Below are positions 43,771 through 52,854 of a stretch of DNA of 64,000 nucleotides, piece after piece (position 1 is the stretch's first letter; each line of letters begins with the position of its first letter). The stretch covers positions 4,030,001-4,094,000 of the forward strand of contig NZ_JAGINT010000002.1 in assembly GCF_017876295.1 (NCBI RefSeq), read 5' to 3'. The stretch comes from Kribbella aluminosa (GTDB lineage Bacteria; Actinomycetota; Actinomycetes; Propionibacteriales; Kribbellaceae). A program made the position numbers and the translations under genes. The notes beneath the pieces are model-generated. The model did no database searches. It saw only the letters and a list, made by a program, of their open reading frames with translations, and was not told the DNA's origin.

Positions 43771-43778
43771 TCCGCCGC

Positions 43779-44240
43779 TCATCGGACACCTCGGTCGGGA
43801 GTCCGCCCGTTGCCAACGGGCTGGATCAGCGTGATGCGGCTCGGCCAGACGAGCTGGAGCGCAGGCAGCGGCGGCTGCCCTGGCCGGCGGTACATGGTGT
43901 TGGCCACATGCAGGTGCAGCTCGGAGTCGGGGAACCGCAGCAGCTCGGCAGTCTGCGGCGGCGGAAAGAATGCGGACAGGTCGTCGCCCTCGTCGAACTC
44001 GGTGCCGTCCAGGACCGCCCAGGCCAGTGGCTTGAGGCTGAGGTACGCGTAGCAGGGCTCGCTCTCGAAGACGATGATTTCCGGATGCTGGAACTGGCTG
44101 AGACCCACCGTGTACCCGAACGCAGGGTTCCGGCCGCCGTCGCCTGGGATGTATGTCATCGTCCAGCCGTACGTCTGGACGTTCTCCTCGATCCACCGCG
44201 AGTAGTCCTCGTCGGTCAGGTCACAGCACCTGATGCACAT
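43779..44240 (-). CDS. DUF4262 domain protein behind a perfect SOS box
   Basis: 153 residues. The DUF4262 core has CIRCCDLTDEDYSRWIEENV, then YGWTMTYIPGDGG, FGYTVGLSQFQHPEIIVFES. The function of this family is unknown. ATG 44240 has GGAG 6 nt upstream; ATG 44246 lies too close to that site. A LexA-type box lies 17 nt upstream (see the separate entry), so the gene should be DNA-damage inducible. It follows nei2 and lhr on the same strand with a 98-nt gap holding that box. Confidence 0.88.
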   Translation of the reverse strand: MCIRCCDLTDEDYSRWIEENVQTYGWTMTYIPGDGGRNPAFGYTVGLSQFQHPEIIVFESEPCYAYLSLKPLAWAVLDGTEFDEGDDLSAFFPPPQTAELLRFPDSELHLHVANTMYRRPGQPPLPALQLVWPSRITLIQPVGNGRTPDRGVR

Positions 44241-44256
44241 CGCCATCTCCTCTCGA

Positions 44257-44272
44257 TCGAACATTTGTTCGA
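44257..44272 (-). promoter_or_regulatory. SOS box (LexA site) upstream of the DUF4262 gene
   Basis: TCGAAC-ATTT-GTTCGA, a perfect match to the actinobacterial LexA consensus TCGAAC-N4-GTTCGA. It is extended by one more matching base on each side. It sits 16 nt before the DUF4262 start codon, overlapping where a promoter would be. The recA box at 52674 differs at only one consensus position. Confidence 0.9.
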
Positions 44273-44338
44273 TGCGCCAGAGAAGGTATCCGTGTTCTGC
44301 CGCCGCGGGGGAGTTGTCCACAGGGAAGTTTCGGCCGA

Positions 44339-45124
44339 TCAGCCCTCGGGCTGGCAGGCGGGGCACCAGTAGGTGACACGTTGACGGGTCGGCTCGCCCA
44401 GGGAAGCGGTGCGAATCGTCGTACCGCATCGGCGGCACGGTTTGCCGGCGCGTTCGAACACCCAGGTGCGCTGACCGGGACGGTCCACCCCGGTGCTCAC
44501 CTGAACGCCGTTCCGGACGCTGGCCTTCAGCAGTTTCCGGCTGAGATCGATCGCGGCCGGTACGTCGACGTCCGACACCGGGCGCCATGGATGCAGACCG
44601 AGCAGGAAGCAGACCTCGGTCCGGTAGAAGTTGCCGATCCCGGCGAGATTGCGCTGGTCGAGCAGCGCCTCGCTGATCGTCCTCCCGGGGTCGGACTCGA
44701 CGTTGGCGACAGCCACTGCCCGCTCGAACGACGGTGAGAGCAGATCGGGACCGAGATGCCCGACGACGCTGTCCTCCTTGTCGGTCGCGACGAGATCGAG
44801 CACAGGCAGCTGGTACCCGACCGCGGTCCACGTCTCCGTCTCGAGCACTGCCCGGATCTCGTCCGTAGGCCCGCCACGCCAGCGTTCTCCGGGCCGGTAG
44901 AGGTGCCAGCTGCCGTCCATCCGGAAATGGCTGTGCAGGGTCAGCCCGCCGGACAGACGCATCAGAATGTGCTTGCCGCGCGCAACGACCTCCAGCATGC
45001 TCCGGCCGCTCAGATCGGTCGTCGCCAACGACGGCACCCGGAAGTCCGTTCGGACGAGCTCCTGCCCGGCAAGAGACTGGTTCAGCCGTTTGCATGCCCT
45101 CCAGACGGTGTCTCCTTCAGGCAT
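44339..45124 (-). CDS. nei2: Fpg/Nei-family DNA glycosylase (Nei2-like endonuclease VIII)
   Basis: Base-excision repair glycosylase/AP lyase, 261 residues. N-terminus PEGDTV supplies the catalytic proline and glutamate. GKHILM carries the conserved lysine. The helix-two-turn-helix has LLDQRNLAGIGNFYRTEVCF. The C-terminal zinc finger has CRRCGTT and YWCPACQ. It begins 5 nt after the lhr stop, so the helicase and glycosylase are co-translated. The symbol follows the actinobacterial Nei2 type and is tentative. Confidence 0.93.
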   Translation of the reverse strand: MPEGDTVWRACKRLNQSLAGQELVRTDFRVPSLATTDLSGRSMLEVVARGKHILMRLSGGLTLHSHFRMDGSWHLYRPGERWRGGPTDEIRAVLETETWTAVGYQLPVLDLVATDKEDSVVGHLGPDLLSPSFERAVAVANVESDPGRTISEALLDQRNLAGIGNFYRTEVCFLLGLHPWRPVSDVDVPAAIDLSRKLLKASVRNGVQVSTGVDRPGQRTWVFERAGKPCRRCGTTIRTASLGEPTRQRVTYWCPACQPEG

Positions 45125-45128
45125 CTCT

Positions 45129-48100
45129 TCACGCCCGGAGCCGCAGGCCGCGCGGGGTCGCGTGGAAGCCGGCCTTGGCCAGCGCGTCCCCGAAGGCTGT
45201 GTGCCGAACCTGTTCGCCGTCGGCCGTCTCCACGCTGAGCTTGCCCAGCTGACCGTCCCGGATCGCCAGCGCCAGCGCGTCGACGGCGGGCTGCAGCAGT
45301 CCGGAGTCCTCGGTGAAACTCAGCACGGTCCGGCCGCCGCGTTCGACGTACACGATCAGCCGACCGTCGACCATCACGACCAGCGCGCCGGCCTTCCGGC
45401 CCGGACGGTGTCCGCCGGCGTTGTCCCGCTCGGGCCACGGCAGCGCGGCGCCGTACGGGTTGGCCGGATCCGACGCAGCCAGTACGACGGCACGCGCGGT
45501 CAGCTCATCGTTCTTGCGGGTTCGGCCCGTTCCGCGTGCGCTGCCCGGCGGTCCGACCGTTCGTTCGGGCTCTGCTGGAGGAAACTCGGCAAGCGCTCGG
45601 AGCCGATCGACAGCGCCCGGCAACGCGAACTGCGCGGCTCCCAACCCCGCGACGAAGTATCCGCGCCGGCACCGCCCGGACTCCTCGAACGCACTCAGCA
45701 CCTTGTACACCGCCGCGAATCCGCCAGGGGTCCGCTCGGTGATGACCGATCCACGCGTCACGATGCCGTAGCGGTCGAGCAGCGTCTCGGCCGCGGCATG
45801 CGCCCGCCGGGTCGTGTCCGAACTACGGGCCGGAAGCAACGACCACCGCCCGCCCGCTGTCGGCGGTCCGCCCCGCGACGGCATCGACGGCCGCCCCGGT
45901 CGAATCGGACGTCCCGGCCGCGCGCGCGGCGTCGTACGGCGGGCTCGATGACTGCCGCCGCCGCTGACGAGCGAGCGGACCGGCGTCAGCGTGTCGTTCG
46001 TGAGGTGACCGGCCCAGACGAGATCCCACAGGACGCTGACCAGCGCGACGTCCTCGACCACGCCGGAAGTCGACCCGATCACGTCACTCAACTGCCGGAA
46101 GAAGAACGCGCCACCACCTGACAAGGCGTCCAGCACCGCCTGGTGCGTGTCGCCCAGCTCGAACGCGGGATCCGGGTCCGGCAACGTCAGCTCGCAGTTG
46201 TCCGCCAGATGCAGCGACACCCACCCGTCCGTACCGGGCAGCGAGCCCGAGCCGGCCCACACCACCTCGCCGGTCGCCGTCAGCTCGTCCAGCATCGACG
46301 GCTGGTACCCCGGCACCCGCGAGGGCAGCACGATCGATTCCAGCGCCGAGGCCGGTACGGCGCAGCCGGCGAGCTGCTCGACCGCGCCGAGAAGTACGTC
46401 GTACCCGCGCCCGCGGCCGCTCGTGATCCCTTGCCACGCGGGCAGGAACCGGGCCAGCGCGGACGGGTCGACCGGCTCGACCTCCTTCCGCAGCGCGGCG
46501 AGCGAACGCCGCCGCAGCAGTCGAAGCACCTCGCTGTCACACCATTCGAGAGCGATGCCGCCCGGAAGGAACTCGCCCTCGACGACCCGCCCGGCCGCGC
46601 CCAGCCGACGCAGCGCCTCGCTCACGACCGCGACGCCGATCCCGAGATGCGTCGCGAGATCGATCGCCCGGAACGGCCCGTGCGTCCGGGCGTACCGCGA
46701 CACCAGATCACCCAGCGGATCCGCGACGGGCTCTGCGTGGGCCTCTGCCACCCCTGGCGGCAGCGGCACGCCGAGAGCGTCGCGCAGCCGCGCGACATCC
46801 TCGACGACTGCCCACCGGTGCTCGCCCGCGATCCGCACGCGTACGACACGACGGGCCGCCGCGAGCGACGTCAACCATGTCTCCGTGTCCGAACCGTCGA
46901 CGCAGCGCTGGCTCGCTTCCGACAAGGACAGCGGCCCGACGATCCGCAGTACGTCGAACAGACCCTCGGCGTCGCGTGCCCGGCGGTCCTCGGCCAGGCG
47001 TTGCAGCTCGGCCTCGGTGCGCAGTACGACTTCCGCGTCCAGCAGCTCGCGGAGCTCGGTCCGCCCGAGCAACTCGGCCAGCAGGCTCTGGTCCAGCGCG
47101 AGCGCCGCCGCACGCTTCTCGGCGAGCGGGCTGTCGCCCTCGTACATGAACGCGCCCACATAGCCGAACAGCAAGGACTTCGCGAACGGTGACGCCTCGG
47201 TCGTCTCGACCTCGACGACAGAGATCCTGCGCTCGCTGATCCCGGTCAGCAGATCCTTCAGCGCGGGCAGGTCGTACACGTCCTGCAGGACCTCGCGCAG
47301 CGTCTCGAGCACGATCGGGAACGACCCGAACTTGCTTGCCACACTCAACAGTTGCGAAGCCCGTTGCCGCTGCTGCCACAACGGTGATCGCCGCCCCGGA
47401 TTGCGCCGCGGCAGCAGCAACGCCCGCGCCGCGCACTCCCGGAACCGGGCCGCGAACAGCGCTGACCCGCCGACCTCGGTGGTCACCAGGTCCTCGATGT
47501 CCGCCGGATCGAACAGCACCAGATCCGCACCCGGCGGCGCCTCGTCCGTCTCCGGCAGCCGGAGCACGATCCCGTCGTCACCCGACACCGACTGCGCATC
47601 CATTCCGTACCGATCGCGGAGCCGTGCCGCGATCGCCAGCGCCCACGGGCCGTGCACCTGACCGCCGTACGGCGAATGCACGCAGACCCGCCAGTCGCCG
47701 AGCTCGTCGCGGAACCGCTCCACCACGATCGTCACGTCGTCCGGCACCCGGCCGGTCGCGTCGCGCTGCTCGGCGAGGTACGACACCAGGTTGTTGGCGG
47801 CGTACTCGTCGAGTCCCGCGGTGCGCGCCCGCTCGACCGCCTTGCCGGTCGGCAGCGACGCCATCTTGCGGACGAACGCGCCGGTCGCGGCGCCCAGCTC
47901 GGCCGGACGCCCGACCGCATCGCCCTTCCAGAACGGCAGCCTGCCGGGCTGACCCGGCGCGGGGGAGACCAGCACCCGGTCGTGGGTGATGTCCTCGATC
48001 CGCCAGCTCGACGCACCGAGCGTGAACACGTCGCCGACCCGCGACTCGTACACCATCTCCTCGTCCAGCTCACCGACCCGGTGATTGGTCGACTCGCCGA

Positions 48101-49751
48101 CCAGGAACACCCCGAACAGACCGCGATCCGGAATCGTCCCGCCGCTCGTCACGGCGAGCCGCTGGGCGCCTGGCCGGCCCGAGATCTCGCCGCTCACCCG
48201 GTCGAACACGATCCGCGGCCGCAGCTCCGCGAACTCGTCCGACGGATAGCGGCCGGACAGCATGTCGAGCACCCCGTCGTACGCCGATCTCGGCAGCGTG
48301 GCGAACGGGGCGCAGCGGCGGACCAGGGCGAAGAGTTCGTCGACGTCGACCGCGTCGAGGGACACGATCGACACGATCTGCTGGGCGAGCACGTCAAGCG
48401 GATTCGCCGGGATGTGCAGGCTCTCGATCAGACCCTCGCGCATCCGCTGCACGACGACTGCGGTGTCGATCAGATCGCCGCGGAACTTCGGGAACAGCAC
48501 GCCCCGGGACACCGCGCCGACCTGGTGACCGGCACGACCGACACGCTGCAGACCACTCGCGACCGAAGGCGGCGCCTCGACCTGGATCACCAGATCCACA
48601 GCACCCATGTCGATGCCGAGCTCGAGGCTGCTGGTGGCGACCACGCAGGGCAGGCGCCCGGACTTCAGGTCTTCCTCGATCAGCGCCCGCTGCTCCTTGC
48701 TGACCGAACCGTGATGAGCGCGGGCGATCAACGGCGGCGCTGCCAGCGAGCCGCCGGACTGCGCCATCAGCTGGGCGGGCGACCCGAGCTCGGGCAGTTC
48801 CAGCTCGGCACGCTCGGCGGCGATCTCGTTCAGCCGGGCCGTCAATCGCTCGGCCAGGCGGCGCGAGTTCGTGAAGACGATCGTCGAGCTGTGCTGAGTG
48901 ATCAGGTCGAAGACCTGCTCCTCCACATGCGGCCAGATCGAGGCGTGCTGCTGCGGCCCGGCCGCCGACCCGGACGTCTCCACCTCGGTCGCGGCCAGCT
49001 CCGCCATGTCCTCGACCGGCACGACGACGCTCAGCTCCCACTGCTTCGTGAACTTCGGCTGCACCACCGTGACCGCACGCTCGCCGCCCAGGAACCGCGC
49101 GACCTCCTCGACCGGACGCACGGTCGCGGACAGGCCGATCCGCTGTGCCGGCTTGGGCAGCAGCTCGTCGAGCCGCTCGAGCGTCAGGGCCAGATGCGCG
49201 CCGCGTTTCGTCCCGGCAACCGCGTGCACCTCGTCGACGATGACGGTCTCGACGCCGCGCAAAGACTCGCGGCCTTGCGAGGTGAGCAGCAAGAACAAGG
49301 ACTCGGGCGTGGTGATCAGTACGTCGGAAGGTCGCGTCGCGAACCGGCGCCGCTCGGCCGCGGGCGTGTCACCGGACCGCACGGCGACCTCGACCTCGAC
49401 CGGTGCCTCACCGAGCCGGCGTGCGGTTTCGCGGATGCCGATCAGGGGCGCGCGGAGGTTGCGCTCCACGTCGACGGCGAGTGCCTTCAGCGGCGACACG
49501 TACAGCACCCGGCAACGCAGCTTCGGATCGTCCGGCGGTGACGTCGTGGCCAGCCGGTCCAGCGCCCACAGGAAAGCGGCCAGCGTCTTGCCTGATCCGG
49601 TCGGGGCAACCACCAGCGCGTCCCGGCCCGCCGTGATGGCGTCCCACGCCTCGAGCTGGGCCGGGGTGGCCGCCTCGAAGACGTCGCCGAACCACGCCCG
49701 GGTCGCGGGCGAGAACCGGCTCAACGCGCTGGTTTTCTTCACGCCGACCAT
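45129..49751 (-). CDS. lhr: Lhr-type ATP-dependent DNA helicase
   Basis: 1540-residue superfamily 2 helicase. Residues 30-400 hold the two RecA-like domains: Walker A APTGSGKT near 50, DEVH box IVDEVHAV near 172, motif III GLSATVR. The winged helix and Lhr core domain follow to about 850, and the C-terminal half is the Lhr-CTD. A Ser/Arg/Pro-rich tract at about 1264-1305 interrupts it. Actinobacterial Lhr translocates 3'-5' and is induced by DNA damage. ATG 49751 has only a weak upstream site. It is the first gene of the lhr-nei2-(DUF4262) run. Confidence 0.95.
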   Translation of the reverse strand: MVGVKKTSALSRFSPATRAWFGDVFEAATPAQLEAWDAITAGRDALVVAPTGSGKTLAAFLWALDRLATTSPPDDPKLRCRVLYVSPLKALAVDVERNLRAPLIGIRETARRLGEAPVEVEVAVRSGDTPAAERRRFATRPSDVLITTPESLFLLLTSQGRESLRGVETVIVDEVHAVAGTKRGAHLALTLERLDELLPKPAQRIGLSATVRPVEEVARFLGGERAVTVVQPKFTKQWELSVVVPVEDMAELAATEVETSGSAAGPQQHASIWPHVEEQVFDLITQHSSTIVFTNSRRLAERLTARLNEIAAERAELELPELGSPAQLMAQSGGSLAAPPLIARAHHGSVSKEQRALIEEDLKSGRLPCVVATSSLELGIDMGAVDLVIQVEAPPSVASGLQRVGRAGHQVGAVSRGVLFPKFRGDLIDTAVVVQRMREGLIESLHIPANPLDVLAQQIVSIVSLDAVDVDELFALVRRCAPFATLPRSAYDGVLDMLSGRYPSDEFAELRPRIVFDRVSGEISGRPGAQRLAVTSGGTIPDRGLFGVFLVGESTNHRVGELDEEMVYESRVGDVFTLGASSWRIEDITHDRVLVSPAPGQPGRLPFWKGDAVGRPAELGAATGAFVRKMASLPTGKAVERARTAGLDEYAANNLVSYLAEQRDATGRVPDDVTIVVERFRDELGDWRVCVHSPYGGQVHGPWALAIAARLRDRYGMDAQSVSGDDGIVLRLPETDEAPPGADLVLFDPADIEDLVTTEVGGSALFAARFRECAARALLLPRRNPGRRSPLWQQRQRASQLLSVASKFGSFPIVLETLREVLQDVYDLPALKDLLTGISERRISVVEVETTEASPFAKSLLFGYVGAFMYEGDSPLAEKRAAALALDQSLLAELLGRTELRELLDAEVVLRTEAELQRLAEDRRARDAEGLFDVLRIVGPLSLSEASQRCVDGSDTETWLTSLAAARRVVRVRIAGEHRWAVVEDVARLRDALGVPLPPGVAEAHAEPVADPLGDLVSRYARTHGPFRAIDLATHLGIGVAVVSEALRRLGAAGRVVEGEFLPGGIALEWCDSEVLRLLRRRSLAALRKEVEPVDPSALARFLPAWQGITSGRGRGYDVLLGAVEQLAGCAVPASALESIVLPSRVPGYQPSMLDELTATGEVVWAGSGSLPGTDGWVSLHLADNCELTLPDPDPAFELGDTHQAVLDALSGGGAFFFRQLSDVIGSTSGVVEDVALVSVLWDLVWAGHLTNDTLTPVRSLVSGGGSHRARRTTPRARPGRPIRPGRPSMPSRGGPPTAGGRWSLLPARSSDTTRRAHAAAETLLDRYGIVTRGSVITERTPGGFAAVYKVLSAFEESGRCRRGYFVAGLGAAQFALPGAVDRLRALAEFPPAEPERTVGPPGSARGTGRTRKNDELTARAVVLAASDPANPYGAALPWPERDNAGGHRPGRKAGALVVMVDGRLIVYVERGGRTVLSFTEDSGLLQPAVDALALAIRDGQLGKLSVETADGEQVRHTAFGDALAKAGFHATPRGLRLRA

Positions 49752-49899
49752 CTTGCCGGGTGCCGCCGACAGTTTTCACGCGGCTGCTTCACACCACTGC
49801 TTCACACGCCGATGCCTGCTCGGCGCCGGTCGCCCGCTGTGAGCACCCGCTTTCCGTCCGGTGCGCAGGTTGTCCCCGTCGTCTGGAATGATCGGCGAC

Positions 49900-50994
49900 A
49901 TGATGAACCGCGTACGCGCAGCCCTCGTCGTCGTGGCCTGCCTGATCGGATTGACCGGGTGCGTCAAGATCGACGGCGACCTGAAGGTCGGGTCGAACGA
50001 GACGGTTTCGGGCTCGATGAAGATCGGCGTGGACAAGCAGCTGCTGCAGTCCAGCGGCCAGTCCCTGGACAAGATCCGCCAGGAGATCGAGAGCAGCATC
50101 AAGTCGTCCGCGACCGAGGGCGTCACGTGCAAGTCCTACGAGGACAGCAAGTTCGTCGGCTCGGACTGCAGCTTCTCGAACGTGCCCTTCAGCAAGATGG
50201 GCGGCGCGAGCCAGGACGGCATCGCCTTCAGCAAGAACGGCGACAAGGTCAAGGTGGCTGTGAACGGCGGCACCGTCGGCAGCAACCTGCCGTCGGGCGG
50301 CAGCCAGCCGGAGGTCAACCTCAAGATCACCATGCCGGGCAAGATTCTCGAGCACGACGACGGCGCCAAGGTCAGCGGCCGGACGGCGACGTACGACAGT
50401 CTCGACAAGCTGGGGAAGATCTCGCTGACCTCCGAGGCCGGCGGTGGGTTCCCGGGCTGGGCGCTGATCCTGATCATCGTGGTCGTGCTGCTGGTGATCG
50501 CCGCGGCGGTGTTCTTCGTCCTGCGTAGCCGTAAGGGCAAGGGACAGCAGGGCTACGGCCAGCCGTTCCCGGGGCAGTATCCGGGACAGCCTGGTCAGTA
50601 CGGCGGTCCGGGGCAGTATCAGGGGCAGCAGTACGGGCAGCCTGGTCCCGGTGGGCAGTACCCGGGACAGCCGCAGCAGTACGGCGGTCAGCAGGGTCAG
50701 CCCGGTCAGTACGGTGGCCAGCCGGGGCAGTACCCGGGCCAGCCGCAGCAGGGCCAGCCCGGGCAAGCGCCGTACGGTGGTCAGCCGGGTCAGCAGTCGC
50801 AGTACCCTGGGCAGCCGCAGCAGGGTCAAGGGCAGTGGGGCTCGCCTCAGCCGGGTCAGCAGCCTGGCCAGCCGCAGCAGGGTCAGCAGCCGCCGCCGCA
50901 AGGTGGCTGGGGCCAGCAGGGTGGTCCGTCAGCGCCTCAGCAGGGGCAGCAGGGCGGTTGGGGACCGCCGAAGGACAATGACGGGCAGGCATGA
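49900..50994 (+). CDS. LppM-like lipoprotein with C-terminal Gln/Gly/Pro repeats
   Basis: 364 residues. The N-terminus MMNRVRAALVVVACLIGLTG-C is a lipoprotein signal with a clear lipobox (LTGC). An LppM-like beta domain (residues 25-185; VKIDGDLKVGSNETVSGSMK) is followed by a membrane helix and then a repeat region of about 150 residues built on GQPGQYGGQ and PGQ units. The function of LppM proteins is not settled. ATG 49900 is favoured; an in-frame GTG at 49861 would hide the signal. AATGAT ends 7 nt upstream. The stop overlaps the DUF3046 start (ATGA). Confidence 0.85.
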   Translation: MMNRVRAALVVVACLIGLTGCVKIDGDLKVGSNETVSGSMKIGVDKQLLQSSGQSLDKIRQEIESSIKSSATEGVTCKSYEDSKFVGSDCSFSNVPFSKMGGASQDGIAFSKNGDKVKVAVNGGTVGSNLPSGGSQPEVNLKITMPGKILEHDDGAKVSGRTATYDSLDKLGKISLTSEAGGGFPGWALILIIVVVLLVIAAAVFFVLRSRKGKGQQGYGQPFPGQYPGQPGQYGGPGQYQGQQYGQPGPGGQYPGQPQQYGGQQGQPGQYGGQPGQYPGQPQQGQPGQAPYGGQPGQQSQYPGQPQQGQGQWGSPQPGQQPGQPQQGQQPPPQGGWGQQGGPSAPQQGQQGGWGPPKDNDGQA

Positions 50995-51185
50995 GACTGA
51001 CTGAATTCTGGGCCCGGATGGATCACCATCTCGGTACCGCCTACGCACGGACCTGGGCGGAGACCCAGGTGGTCCAGGAGCTCGACGGCCGTACGGTCGT
51101 CGAGGCCTTGGGCGACGGTGAGGCCGCCAAGGTCGTCTGGCGCGCCGTGTGGGCGCACCTCAACCTCCCGCCCAGCGAACGCTGA
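50991..51185 (+). CDS. DUF3046 protein
   Basis: 64 residues. It begins RLTEFWARMDHHLGTAYART and ends VWRAVWAHLNLPPSER, the DUF3046 layout found just upstream of recA throughout actinobacteria. Function unknown. Overlaps the preceding stop codon. Confidence 0.92.
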   Translation: MRLTEFWARMDHHLGTAYARTWAETQVVQELDGRTVVEALGDGEAAKVVWRAVWAHLNLPPSER

Positions 51186-51213
51186 CGCCCACCAGCACGC
51201 AGTACGCCGCCCG

Positions 51214-51774
51214 TTAACCGGCCCATCCGGTGCGGGCGGCCCATTCCTCGGCCGGCAGGTAGACGAGATCGCAGACCGGGTCCTTGAGGTCGCTGTAGTC
51301 GCCGATCTCCAGCCCGAGCGCCGCGGCATGCTGCTTGAACGCGCCGTACGCCCGAGCCGTCTGCGGATGCGCCCGCAGGTAATCACGGAACAGGAGCGCA
51401 TAGCGCTGGTTGGCGCGGCCCGCCACCCGGACGTGCAGGTTGACCCGGCGCCGGTACATCGGTTCGACGAGCATGCGCTTCACCCACTGACCCTCGTCCG
51501 TGGGCAGGCCCGGCACCGGGTGGTCGCGCCGCGGCGGGCGAAGTTCCCAGTCCGCGGCGACCATCCGTTCGGCCACAGCGGCAAGCTCGGGTTCGGCGGC
51601 TACCGTGACCTGGATGTCGAGAACGTCCTTGGCGGGCAGGCCGGGTACCGAGGTGGACCCGATGTGGTCGATCCGCTGCGCCGGCCCGCCGAGCTCGCCG
51701 CCGATCGCGTAGGCGATCTTCTGGTACTGCGCGGGCCAGGTCTCGTCCGGCGTCACGATGACGATCTCAGTCAT
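51214..51774 (-). CDS. GrpB/UPF0157 family protein
   Basis: 186 residues. The nucleotidyltransferase-like signature is clear: IDHIGSTSVPGLPAKDVLDI near the start, then HPVPGLPTDEGQWVKRMLV and NLHVRVAGRANQRYALLFRD. The family is related to the minimal nucleotidyltransferase fold; activity unproven. ATG 51774 has GAGAGG at about 9 nt. It lies inside the DUF3046-recA interval, on the opposite strand, an accessory insertion in that conserved pair. Confidence 0.9.
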   Translation of the reverse strand: MTEIVIVTPDETWPAQYQKIAYAIGGELGGPAQRIDHIGSTSVPGLPAKDVLDIQVTVAAEPELAAVAERMVAADWELRPPRRDHPVPGLPTDEGQWVKRMLVEPMYRRRVNLHVRVAGRANQRYALLFRDYLRAHPQTARAYGAFKQHAAALGLEIGDYSDLKDPVCDLVYLPAEEWAARTGWAG

Positions 51775-51813
51775 GCGCAGATCCTCTCAGTACGGCGGTG
51801 TGCCGCCCAGCGA

Positions 51814-52605
51814 TCAGATCGGTTTGACCCGGAAGGTGCTGTTGGTCAGCAGTTCGCCCGCCTCGTACGCCGCCTTCCGGATGCCCGTGCGTTCGTCGAA
51901 GAACCCGCCGACGACGCCGACACCGGGGAGCTTGCCGATGAACCGGGCGCCGAGGCTGCCGCGTGGCCGCTCCTCGAACACCTCGCTGAGGCCGCCGAAC
52001 AGCTTGCTGAGCCGCCAGACCAGCCGAACGCCCTTACGCAGACCCATGTCGGTCGAGACCTCGTCGAGCCCGAGCTCCTCGGCGACGTCGTCGCCGGCGA
52101 CCACCGGGTCGTCGTACTCGAGCACCTCGTCCGGGGTGATCGGGCGGCCGGTCAGCACCCGGATGATGACCGCCGTACGGTCGGCGTGCGCCTCGACGCC
52201 GTACTCACGGCAGACCGCGCCGATCACCATCGCCTGCACGGCCGCGCCCAAGGTGTCCTTCATCGGCAGCCGGTCCGCCGCCGCGCCGCTGAGCCGGGGG
52301 AGTCCGGCGACGATCGCGGCGAATCCGCCGAGGCGCTCGACCCACCAGTCGCAGCGCTTGGCGAGCGGGAGGGCCGGCCACTCCTCGTGCCCCGGGACCT
52401 TCATCTGGAGCAGCCGGTCGATCGCGAGGATCAGGCCCTTCTCGGCGAGGTTCGGCTTCTCCTGCTCGGAGTACTCGGTCAGGTAGCTGCGGATGCCGAA
52501 CGGGTCCTGGGTACGGAGCGCGTCGAGGACGTGGTCGATCCCGAGCTCCACCCGGCTGATCGCGAGAACCACCGCGGAATCGGGGACGTCCGGCCGGTCT
52601 GTCAC
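51814..52605 (-). CDS. Unrecognised soluble protein upstream of recA
   Basis: 263 residues. I do not recognise a family. It reads as a mostly helical cytosolic protein with no signal or membrane segment. Features are an N-terminal DRPDVPDSAVVLAISRVELG helix, a central CDWWVERLGGFAAIVAGLPR, and a C-terminal glycine-rich IGKLPGVGVVGGFFDERTG. GTG 52605 has TACTCT ending 7 nt upstream (minus strand), a leaderless pattern. It is divergent from recA, sharing the intergenic region that holds the SOS box 69 nt away, so damage control of this gene is possible. Confidence 0.75.
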   Translation of the reverse strand: MTDRPDVPDSAVVLAISRVELGIDHVLDALRTQDPFGIRSYLTEYSEQEKPNLAEKGLILAIDRLLQMKVPGHEEWPALPLAKRCDWWVERLGGFAAIVAGLPRLSGAAADRLPMKDTLGAAVQAMVIGAVCREYGVEAHADRTAVIIRVLTGRPITPDEVLEYDDPVVAGDDVAEELGLDEVSTDMGLRKGVRLVWRLSKLFGGLSEVFEERPRGSLGARFIGKLPGVGVVGGFFDERTGIRKAAYEAGELLTNSTFRVKPI

Positions 52606-52673
52606 GCCCGCAAGAGTAGAGATCCGGTGGGTCAGGGTGTCGCTGGGGCAGGCTTCGGCGTGTCAGTTGTGAT

Positions 52674-52689
52674 TCGAACACGTGTTCGG
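52674..52689 (+). promoter_or_regulatory. SOS box upstream of recA
   Basis: TCGAAC-ACGT-GTTCGG differs from the consensus TCGAAC-N4-GTTCGA at the last base only. TACTTT (52692-52697) just downstream is a plausible -10. The box is 166 nt before the recA ATG, leaving a leader of about 150 nt. Confidence 0.9.
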
Positions 52690-52854
52690 GATACTTTGGT
52701 CCCCGGAAGGTGCTGGGACGGCCGAGTTGTCCACAGATTCGAAGTGGCGGCGAAAACTGTCCGAGGCAACGAATACCTTCTCTGGCGACAACGAACTTCT
52801 TTCGGGCGGCCGGGTGGCGGCCCCGGATTATCAGATGGGTCAGGTGGCAGTCAC

